The translations under genes and the position numbers were made by a program. A stretch of 64,000 nucleotides of DNA from Ascidia mentula (taxonomy: Eukaryota; Chordata; Ascidiacea; Phlebobranchia; Ascidiidae), in NCBI GenBank assembly GCA_947561715.1, contig OX387205.1, positions 8,499,001 to 8,563,000 on the forward strand, in the 5' to 3' direction. The number at the start of each line of letters is the position of its first letter. Position 1 is the first letter of the stretch. The notes below the pieces were generated by a model that was not told the origin of the DNA, did no database searches, and saw nothing but the letters and a program-made list of their open reading frames with translations. This document shows, one piece after another, positions 25,966 through 37,900 of this stretch.

Positions 25966-28900
25966 ATGTCAAAACTGATATTACCAGAGCATAAAACAAA
26001 TTACTTTTGCCTGAAAGTTTGTGTTGCTGCCAATTTTAGTAAAAGAGAAGTCGCCTCATGCACAGAAACTTTCAGCAAAGGTTGCAGAATCCCTAGGTAT
26101 TTTGAAAGTTAATTGTTTGTTGTCTCTGCTCTTTCTGAAAAAATAACAAATTGTGGTTTCTATTTTAGATTGGAAGAAAATGGTGTTGTACTCACAGACA
26201 CCAATGCAATTGCAAAGAAGCTTAGCAATAACTTGTTTTGGGGAACAACAGAAGAAGAACGAGCCCAAATCTATCAATGGAATGAGTTTGCTGACAGGGA
26301 GCTCAACCCTCTAGTCTGTATTTGGGGGTTTCCTTTTCTTGGTCTAAGAAATTACAACAAACAGGTAAGATATTCTTTCTTTGATTTTGTTGTTCTTGTG
26401 AAATGTTCAAATCACTCAAAACATTTTAACTTTATTGTCTGTATAAGCTGTTTTTCCATTCTATCTTTTCTATTGAGCAGGAAGTGGAAAAGGCAATATC
26501 TCAACTGGATGTTTACCTTAAAATATTGGATGATCATCTTTTACACCACATGTTTCTGGCAGCTAATCGAATCACCCAAGCAGATGTATCATGTGCTGCT
26601 GCATTGTTTCTTGCATATCAACTGGTAAGCTGATACCAATTAGCATTATAAAAATGAGCATTTTTTGTAACTTATTCTCCACAAATAATATTTTGGCAAT
26701 CTGTGATTCCAGCTGATTGATCCGGAAAAGCGATGTCGGTTTATGAATGTGACAAGGTGGTTTCGAACTGTTGTGAATCAAGACGAATTCCGCAAAGAAG
26801 TGGGAAACCCTGCATGTGGGGATGGGGCAGAGGAAGTCCCCCTGTGCAAAGAAACTCCAAAATACAACAAGGAAATTGTTGAAGAACTGAAACAGAAACT
26901 CAGCCAAGTTCAGTAAGTTTTATTTTGCTTCGCTAAAATTTTGTGGTGCTTAGAGAAATAAAACACAAGCTTTTCTTGTCAAGACCAAACAATAGCAACA
27001 ATGCTTCAGCTACTGCTAAGCCCAAGTCAGCTGCTCAACTCAAGAAAGAAGCCAAGAAAAAAGAAAAGATGGAAAAATTTAACAAAAAAATGCAAGAGAA
27101 GAAAAATGCTCCCGAGGTTAGTTTAAAAACGGATAAAGGAATATTTTTGTGTACTATAAATTAATATACACATTGTGTTGCAATATTACAGCCTAAAAAG
27201 AGCAAAACAAGTGACAAAGCAGAGAAAAAGGTTACCATAGTTAAATATGAAAAAGACACCCCACCAGGAGAGAAGAAAGACATCAGTGGTATTTCATTGT
27301 TTTAACATAAGCCAACATGTAAAGTTTAACTTTCCATTTGCTTTCACAGACCCTTTACCTGATAGCTACAGTCCACAATACGTTGAGGCTGCCTGGTATA
27401 CTTGGTGGGAAAAGGAAGGTTTTTTTAAACCAGAATATGGTGTAAGTTTTGTCTGTATATTTTAAATTTTTTCTTTATTGTCATTATTTCATCTCATTGC
27501 ATCACTCTTACATCATGCCTTGTATTATCAGTCCTATCATGTATGTTTAAGGTTTTTTTTACTTTGACACAAATTTATTTTTAGCGTGAAACACCATATG
27601 ATGACAACCCTATTTTTATGATATGTTTACCTCCACCTAATGTCACTGGGAGCCTTCATCTTGGCCATGCTTTAACGAACACTGTTGAAGATGTCTTGTC
27701 AAGGTAAAATTTACACACTTTTAAAATATTTGTGACGTTTTAAAAAAGGAATTAAATGAGGCAAGACACTGAAAAACTGAGTTTTCACAGGATAAGGCAC
27801 TATTTGGCATTTGGTTTTTCACAAATAGTTTTGCAAATAAATTCAACTCTTGAAATGCAAAAAATCCATGTTAATATTTGGTCAGGTGGCACAGAATGAT
27901 GGGGAAAACAGTGTTGTGGAATCCAGGCACAGATCATGCTGGTATCGCTACTCAGGTAGGGGGAAATGTTCAGCTGCATCACCTAATCTTATATTTCCAC
28001 ATACTTGGTAATGTGTAAAAAAGGGAAAGAGGAAATATTTTTAAGGACAAATACTTGTATTCTGGCATGGTTGTAGACTTCTACTTTATACTAATGTTAA
28101 CTTGTTATAAAAAGACATCTTATACCAGTTGCCTAGACACAAAAATAACAAAAAAGAATTGTTTGCTTACAGGTTGTTGTGGAAAAGAAATTATGGCGTG
28201 AGAAGAAGTTATCAAGGCATGATATTGGGAGAGAAGCATTTGTTGAAGAAGTTTGGAAATGGAAAAGAGAGTAAGTTACTAAAATACAAGAGTTTTGATC
28301 GATACAATATAAAAAAGATGATACCATAAATATCTATGGTTTGTATCTAGTAAATTTGTTGCAAGTTCAATGGTTTCAGGAAAGGAAACAGAATCAATGA
28401 CCAGCTCCGTAGGCTTGGATCGTCCTTGGATTGGAGCCGAGAATTTTTCACGATGAATGATCGATTGAGTAATGCAGTCAAAGAAACCTTTATACGTTTG
28501 CACGACCGGGGAATCATTTTCAGAAGCAACCGTCTGGTGAATTGGTCTTGCACACTTAAGTCTGCAATATCTGATATCGAGGTACATTTCCTTTGCCAAA
28601 TAGTTGCAACATGCCTACTTTTTAGGTGAAAGTTATACAAATTACATATTGATTGAATTTTTATGTTAGTAGGAATTTTCATGACAGGCAAATTTTACTT
28701 GGTTAATAGTTAAGAATTATTTTTTGGTTAATATTTGTCACTGTATAAACAATTTGTATTTCATAACAAAAAAATTATTTCTGTTTAAAAACAAGATTAT
28801 TCTCTGAAACAAAAAAAAAATAAATACATTTTTATGTAAACTTTAGGTGAACAAACAGGAGTTGTCTGGCCGAACCATGTTGTCAGTTCCTGGGTATGCT

Positions 28901-31900
28901 GAAAAAGTAGAATTTGGTGTTCTTGTTTCATTTGCCTACCCAGTTGTGGATGGCAACCCAGGAGAGGAACTGATAGTAGCAACCACTCGTATTGAAACGA
29001 TGCTCGGTGATTCAGGTGTCGCTGTACATCCTGAAGATGACAGATATAAGGTAGTTAGGTTATTTTTCTTATGTGAACTGTGACGTGGAATATGTTTTTC
29101 CAAACCAGTAAGCTATTTATTTTATTACATTTTATTTTTAACAAAACAACTTGATACATTCTTTAGTATTAAACATTTCCTGGAAAACAATACTTTGGGG
29201 TGTATAATAATCGCTGCAGGAAATGCAGCTGCTGATAGTTTTGCTGTGAATGTTTATTTTGTAAATTGTTTATCAGCATCTACATGGAAAGAAAGTCCAG
29301 CATCCATTTTGTGATCGTCAACTACCCATTGTTTGCGATGAGATGGTGGAACGGGATTTTGGAACAGGGGCAGTCAAAATCACTCCTTCCCATGATCCTA
29401 ATGATTATGAATGTGGCAAGGTACTTTTATTGTGTTTTTTACCTTGGAAACTGATTGTAATCTTGAAGTGCACATTTCCATAAATGTGGACTTTGCCTTG
29501 AATGCACAGGCTTTTTGAACAGCAAACCAAAACACTCTCTCTGTTTTAATTTTGCAAGTGGTTGTTATAAATAGAAACATGTTAAGGCACAAATCATACA
29601 CTTGATGTGTTAGTTTTTTATACTGCTTGACATGTTTTGGGGCAAATAAACATAAAGGCTGCATTTCAAAATTGTTTGATAAGTATATGCGTTGTATTTA
29701 AAATGTTTGACATTGTTTTATCTTCACTTTTAACAGCGTCATAGTTTGTCCTTCATCAATATCTTTACTGATGACGGCTTTGTAATAAACACAAACACTG
29801 AATTTGATGGAATGAAGAGATTTGATGCCAGGAAAGCAGTTCTTAAAGCCTTGCAAGATAAAGGGCTTTACAAGGAAACAAAAGAAAATCCTATGGTTGT
29901 TCCCATTTGCAGGTAGTTGAATTCCCAAAAATGCCCTTTTCAAAGGTATTTGGAAAAATCTCTCCTTTGCTTTGCATTTTTAGTCGATCAAAGGATATTG
30001 TTGAACCACTCATCAAACTACAGTGGTTTATGGATTGCAAAGACGTTGCTAGACAGAGTGTTGAGGCAGTGCGGAATGGGGAATTGAAAATAATTCCTGA
30101 CATGCATTGCAAAACATGGTATGAAACTTTAAAAAACTTAAAATGTATGTTGTAACATGAAACAGACTAATTTTAATACAGTATGTACAAAACATGTTTA
30201 TGTAATGTTTTTTGCGCTTACTTTTGAGGCTGGTTTTAAGATGACAATCAGATTTGGTTTCCAATATTTCTGTGTAATAAAGGTACCATTGGTTGGAGAA
30301 CATCCGAGATTGGTGCATTTCACGTCAGTTGTGGTGGGGACACAGAATACCTGCTTACTTTGTCACAGTGGATGACCCAAGTGTACAACCTGGAGAGGTT
30401 AGTTTTGTAATGTGTAGATTTTTGGCTCGGGTTTGAGTTTTTGATTTTCTTTTGCATTTAATTGAATAAGGGTTTTTGTAGCAAGGTATGTTTTGGTAAT
30501 ATTTCACTTACATACCTTAAATGGTGAATATGCTTTGATGCCACTTTTATTGCCGTTTTTTCTAAGTGCAAATTAGCACAACATTGTATTTTAGTAGCAA
30601 CTCATTAAGTACTTGTGAAGTGATATGTGATACTTACGTGTAAAATAGTTGGAACACTTTAAATATATGTTTTGAGTCATGGTCACACCATCTACTTTAA
30701 ATTAGCAAGTGAAGGTGTGACCATAACTCAAAAATATTTCATTTACTTGAAGGAAGTCGATGGAAAATACTGGATATCTGGTCACAATGAGGAGGAAGTT
30801 CGTGCAAAAGCAGCTGAACGGTTCAATGTTTGCCCAACTAAGATTTCACTGCGTCAGGATGAGGATGTTCTGGATACTTGGTTCTCTTCTGGTCTTCTTC
30901 CCTTCTCCATATTTGGTTGGCCAAATGAGGTATATCATTCTACATATGATTTTTTTATGTCCTGCGTATAAAAAGAATTTTATTGCTTGTAAAAACACAA
31001 AATGGAGGTTAACAACTATTTCTATGATACCCATATGTGTCAACATCTTTTCTGAAAAATTCTGAATATAACTGGATCAAATCCAAATGTCATACATATG
31101 TGCTTTAGTACGATCAAAACCTGTATCAAAATCATGACAAAACCATTACCCTGGCATTCTGTGCTGTACCTACTGAGGACAGATATTCACCAGTCTGTGA
31201 ATGTAATGATTTTGTTACACATGTGCTGAAGAGTACATTACACTGCTTAGGGGCTTCAGTTTTTTTTTAACCAATTAATTTTTCTTTTTACTTGCAGACG
31301 GAAGATTTGAAGAAATTTTTCCCTGGAACTCTTCTTGAAACTGGCCATGATATTATTTTCTTCTGGGTGGCCAGAATGGTGATGTTTGCACTTGGCCTGA
31401 CAGGTAGATCTAACAATAGTAAAGTGCAATTAAATGTAATACTAAATATATTGGTGTGGTACAGACTGATGGCAATTTTTTTGAAAGGTTGGCCCAATTA
31501 TTTTATGTTGCAGGTAAACTTCCATTCAAGGAGGTTTATTTTCATGCTATGGTACGTGATGCTCATGGTAGAAAAATGAGCAAATCTCTTGGAAATGTCA
31601 TTGATCCTCTTGATGTGGTGGCTGGTATCAGTCTAGAGGTAAATATTTATTCCACAGAAATATTTCATGTTTTTCGCTAATGTCTTTCTCCATTTGCATT
31701 TTTTGAAAAAAATAAGTTTTTACCAGCATAAGGTTACAATTAGCTCATGAGTAATTGTGGAATGGAACAAATATTTTTTTTGGTTGTTCATATCACAACA
31801 TACATAGTATACCAACCAAATTCTCCAAACACTTATACTTCTATAATGTTTCAGTTGCTGCCAGGCATATTGTAGTTTAATAGTCTGGTGATGGTATTAC

Positions 31901-34900
31901 CCTGAAGTATCTTTGTTGGATAACAGGCGAAACGTTGGTTAATAAAGTTTGGTTTTTATTGTGCCAGAAGAACAAACTATTAAATAACTTATACTTCTAT
32001 TTGAAGTATTGTTAAAAGCAAAACAACTCTAGAAAACAGTATTTTGTTATTCTGAATTGTAGGAACTTCACAAAACTTTGCTGACTGGCAACCTTGATGA
32101 AAAAGAAGTAGAAAGAGCTAAAGCAGGACAGAAACAAGATTATCCAAATGGAATTCCTGAATGTGGAAGTGACGCCCTGAGATTTGCCCTCTGTGCCTAC
32201 ACCTGTCAAGGTGTGACACTAATTGTACCAAAGCTGCTTATTTAGCGACTTTAAAACAAGCTCATTATTGGAAGATAACATGTTTGGTTAAGTTCACAAA
32301 CTGTTTGAAAGCAGTACCAATGGAGAATGTTGACCTATAGTAAGCTGTATTTTTGGTTTGTAGGGAAGGATATCAATTTAGATGTGAACAGGATCCTTGG
32401 CTACCGACACTTCTGCAACAAATTGTGGAATGCATTTAAGTTTGCTATGAGAGGGTTGGGTGATAATTTCTCACCCAATACAACACCAGCAGTAAGGAAT
32501 TCAATTTCTTTCTTTTGTTTTCATGTTTATATTTTTTTGCATGTTTGTTTATCGATCGAAATATATATTATACCAAAACAATCATTGAAATTGATTATAT
32601 TTGTCATTTGTGTAAAAAAATACAAACAAGTCTGTTAAGAAAAAACACCACAAGCACCAAAAAATGAAACTCCTTATCAAATTGCAGATCTCAGGCAGTG
32701 AAGGCCTTGCCGATCGATGGATTTTAAGCAAATTAGCGAAAACCATTCAACTTTCCAGTCAGGGATTGGAAACATACGAGTTTCCTGTATACACAACAGC
32801 TATTTTTAACTTTTGGCTTTATGAACTGTGTGATGTTTATCTGGTAAGATTTAGTAAATAAATTGTTTAGTACTTTATCTTAATTGCAAACTGTTCCTTG
32901 GTTAAGTCTACCCAAATGCAAATTATCAACAAACATTTTGAGTTTTTTCCCTAATATGGCATACCAATGTTTGAATTGACTTCTTTTGAGAACATATTTC
33001 AAAACAGTATTTTATTTAGTGTATGAAATAAGATACTAAAACACCAATAAAAAATATTCTGGAGAGCTGCAGACGGGGTGTGTACACGCACTGTTTCGAC
33101 CTGTAAGGTCTCATCAGTGCAGCTGTTGACAGTGGCACTGTGCTAGCTTTTACACTAGCGGGCACACTAATTTCGACTTTGTGGTACCTTATAGTCAAAG
33201 TCGATCCGTTGGATACCTAGACTGGTACCAAACAACAGTGACGAACCACTGTAGAGCGCACTATGGCCAAACGGATCTGCTTGGTAACCGATAGTGCTAA
33301 AGGCAAAAACACCAATGCAATATAATGCACACACACCTTGTCTGCAGCTCTCCAATATTGTGGATTTTTTTGCACATATAAAGTTTATTCTATTTTGTAA
33401 AAATTAAGGCTATGCCTCACAAGTCATTTTTTATCTCACTGTATCTCTATAACATTGCAGGAGTGTTTGAAACCAGTGTTTGCTGGAGAGGATCAACAGG
33501 CAATCAATATATCACGCAATGTTTTGTATACTTGTCTTGATGTTGCTCTTCGCATCACGCAACCACTCATGCCATTCATTTGTGAGGAACTGTGGCAACG
33601 GTTACCACGACGAGCTGATGACACAACACCCAGTGTTTCTGTGTCAAAATGGCCCAATGCCGATGAGGTTCATTATATTTACACTAAACCTACTTAATTG
33701 CTCTTTATTATTAAATAGTAAAGAATGCGTGTGCAGCAGTTTCAAAGTACATCACACATTGTTTATTGCAAATTCTCTGATTTCAGTTTTGTTATATGGC
33801 GTTGAAAAGTTTTTTAAGTGTGATTAACTGGCGTTTTGATCTGTTAAAAGCTAAATGTTCTTTTAGTTTCACTGATATTTGAAATCTTTTGCAGCACAAT
33901 TGGTTTGATGAAGCTGTAGAGGCAGAAATGGATTTTGCAATGAACATTGTCAAAGTGACACGATCATTACGTGGAGAATACAACCTCACTAAGACCAAAG
34001 CTGATTGTAAGTTGCTTGTTACTCCATACTTGGTGAAGTAAACACATTCTGTGCAACATCAACTTATGTTGTTTTTATTTATAGTGTATGTTCATTGCAC
34101 TGATGGTAAAAAAGTAAAGGGGGCAACCGACTACTCCTCCATTATTCAAACCCTTTCGTATTCATCAATGGTGAAAGTGATCAGTGGAGAGGAAAGGCCA
34201 CCACCGGGCTGTGCTGTTGCAATTGTCAATGACAAATGTGACATCAACCTTATGTTAAAGGTAAGCAATCTCAAAGTCAATGCCTCTTTCCTTGCAAATA
34301 TAGATGTTGTATTGATATAGTTTCTGCGTCCATTGTTAACCTATATATGTCGCTGCCAAAATGTTACAGTTATAATATTTTCACAGCATTATTTTGTGGT
34401 TGGTATGTTTTCATAGTTTGAGATTTTAACTGTGATAAACAATTACTTCATGTCAGTCATATAATGACTATCTATTACAGCAGAGTTGTGTATCCAATTG
34501 ATGCTGCTGTTGTGCAAATTAATATTACAAACTAATCTTGCATAGAATCTGCTTTGCAGGGAATTGTTGACTTTGATAAAGAAGTAGCAAAACTTCGTAC
34601 CAAGCAAGCAGAACAAACAAAAAAATTGGAAAGCCTGAAGACAAAAATGTCAAAGCCTGAATACCAAAATAAGGTTCCAGCAAACATCCAGGCTGCAGAT
34701 GCTGAAAAGGTAAAACTAATATCTTTTTTTATCAAATTGTTTAGAGAGATCCCACACAAAAGTGGTTTCTACGCTGGTTTACAAAACTATTTGAAACTCC
34801 CTAAAGTTTTTTTCAATTGTTTGACTTTATTTTCTTGTAAAAAAAGTCACGCAATAAGATTGCTTAGATTTATATCTTTATTTAACACACATTTAAAAGA

Positions 34901-37900
34901 CAAAACATAATTAATGTGTATGTAAAAACATTTAAATGCAACACAAAATTACTTAGAAACATGACAATTACAGAAAAAAAAATACACTTTTAGAGTCGAA
35001 TTTTAGGGGTTTGGGTTCATCACCCTTCCGATAAACAAAAAGGTCTGAGTTGTTTTCTCGTACAAAATGTAGTGAAATGGTTTGTACAGTACAACATTCA
35101 GTCGACCGCTCAGCACACCAATATTAGCTCCAAATGCAGCTGCAGCTTCACTACCAGTTTCATCCACCTAATTTAGGCAACATTAACAGGGCAAAATTAT
35201 GTGCAAGCGTTTTTAAAATACTCCTTGATCAGGAAAGTTATTTTTTCTACTAGGCAGAAATTTAATATTTGCCAAGAAATAATTGAGAAAATTATCCTTT
35301 TATTGGAAATTTTTCCTAAGATTAAACAATTTTTTATCAATACAATAACAAAAAAAACTTGATTGAGATTGGGATAAAAATGTGTCAACAAACTTACGGT
35401 GTAAAGTGTTTTCCTACTATAATGTCCAACAATAAAAACACTTGCCTTTAAGAGGGTCTTTTGCTTGACATCATTGACAAACAAATCATGTTGTCCATTA
35501 ATTCCGTAAAGATTTGCCCCACCCTGTTGAAAGAGCTTGCCAAAACCCATTTCCTGTAAGTGTGGCTTCAAATCATAGTCACCTTCAATTCTAAACTTGG
35601 GCATTCTTACTGATACCTGCAAGAAAACATTAGCAATTTAAATAGGGCTTCCGAAACTGCTGGTCACAATCATGTAGGGGGTCATACGTCGAACCTTAGG
35701 GCTTGCAAAAAATACAACATTTAGTTTTTCATGAAGTATGTTCTTCTTGACATTTCAGTCTTTCATTGCAATTATGTATATTGTCCAAAATTTAAACAGT
35801 TTTTCCCATAAACTTTTTTCCCATATCAATCAAGAAATAACAAAGTATAGCAGTTACTTGTTTTGGTTGGGAGCGTAAGAGATCTTTAATTGTTTTATGA
35901 AGTGAAGCTGTTGTCCATCTACTCTCAACTTCCTCGAAACCAATTGAATAATAATTGGGGATGACAATTAGGCTAACCTCAAGTTCACCTAAAAGTATAT
36001 ATTCTGGTGATTTGATCAAATATTCTATAGAATCTTGATTAAAACATTGTCCATACAGCAGACGAAACACTTTTACATGCAATGTAACCTTAGGTGGAAG
36101 ACAATATTATTTAAATGATAAGTGTTTCTTTGTGTAATAATAAGTAAAGTTACCATTTAACACGGCATATACCTGGAGATGATGTGTACGGAAGTTCGAG
36201 AAGTTCCATGTCTGCGTCATAGTCATACAAATATCTTGTTTCGATATCTTCTTTCATGTATGTGGTCTCAACTGTTACGTTCTCAGAAATTTGAAAAATG
36301 CCAGTTTTCAGTTTTGAGAAAGGTGTTACCCATGTGCCCTACAATAATAAAACCATATATCATTGAACAATTAAATACTAGTTGTTTGTTTTGGCTGCCT
36401 GAGGCTCACTGACCATTGTTGCACAAACCACAAGCATTGATTTCACTTGAGATAATGCACACGATAACGTTTTTTTCTAAAGTATGATTTGGAAACTGAT
36501 TGGATTGATAATAACATTACCTTGAAGTAAAGGGCTGTTGCCATAACAAGTTTAGTAAGGGAATCAATTGATCCACTGGGAAACATGTTGTTTATCAGAT
36601 TTCCAGTGTTTTGGTAAACCCATGTATTAATAGTGTTGCGTGCAGTTTCTGGATCAGATTGAAACTCTACCTGAAAACAATTTGTGGTTGAATTGGCAAA
36701 AAATTGGGTGGCTGCCAACTTTTTATTACATTCCCTATTATTGTTTTGTGCTTACCTCTTCCATTTTGGAGCCAAAGAACCCTGTGGATTTTCGAAATGT
36801 TGCATCTATATTTTCATCACTGTTAACAAACAGTTTACTGGCAAGGTGAAGCGTCATTGGGGAGTTTGGTGAAATTTCTCGGTATTTGTTAAAAATGCAA
36901 GATATTTCTTCTTTTTCTTTCTCTCTGAAACAAAACAGAAATTACATAGCAAAGTTAATGGAAACTAAAAAAAACTGTAGAATGTTAAAGCAGTTTAGTA
37001 GAAATGCTTATGGCTTTGTAATATCACACAAGAAAAGTATAAGTGAGTCATTTCCAAGTTTCCAAAATGGTGTTGAGACTTATTTATTTGCTTTATGTTG
37101 CTTTATTGGTGTGTTTGTTATTGTATTATTACTCAAGGTTAAAAAGACTATTTCCAACCCTAACTATCATATGTGTTATTTAGAGCAGGGGTACCCTTGA
37201 AAGAAGTTGTTGTAGAACATGGCACTCAGCATGTCTTTCTCAGTCTCGTTTGCTGCTCCCATTAGTAACATCGAAAGGCCCATGTTTATAACCACAGGTG
37301 ACAAGACCACATTCTTGTCTGCTCCCTCGCTACGTGACACTTTTTTATAAAGCTCCAGGGCAAACTTACGCTGGATCTCTGCAAGGTCGTTTATTCTACA
37401 AAATATATATACAATATATACAATGAAAATTTTGCCATAATTGGCTTTTTATTAGTTTACACAGTTTTTTATCAGATAGATTATGACATCAGCTCCAATT
37501 TTGAGTGTAAAAACATTGTTTCTAATCTTTTTAGTATTTTTTCTTGTAAACTTGCTTACCTAAATGTGTCCAGGATTTTTTAATAGAATAATTACCTGCA
37601 TTCCCTGTGGGCTAGGTTGTCATGGACAAGAGCAAAGTTTCCATTGGTGATTGACCACCCAGCCACAAACAAAAACAAAGCCAAAAGTTTGGTCATTATC
37701 CGAGGGCTAAATTCGCTGTACTTATCGAAAATTGACAAACTAACATTTATGCAGCTATTTGTCACAGATTTTATTTAAATACATTTGTCAGTTTACATTT
37801 TTATCTTTTTTTTAAGCCAACTCAAGCACTTCACACATGCTTTCTTTAAGAAAACAGAAGCATAAACCCTATAATGCTAAACTAACCCTTTTGCAAAACT

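Noticed and set aside
31885-31940. Hammerhead-like CTGGTGA...GGCGAAACG in the retroposed insert
   Set aside because: The core has G where A is required (CTGATGA), and neither a proper stem II of normal length nor a stem I partner is present. Treated as retroelement tail only.
35989-36088. Extension of serpin exon 6 upstream to a second acceptor-like site
   Set aside because: It would insert non-serpin residues between ELPYTSSP and [11 protein letters not shown]. The acceptor at 35988 restores the canonical sequence in phase.
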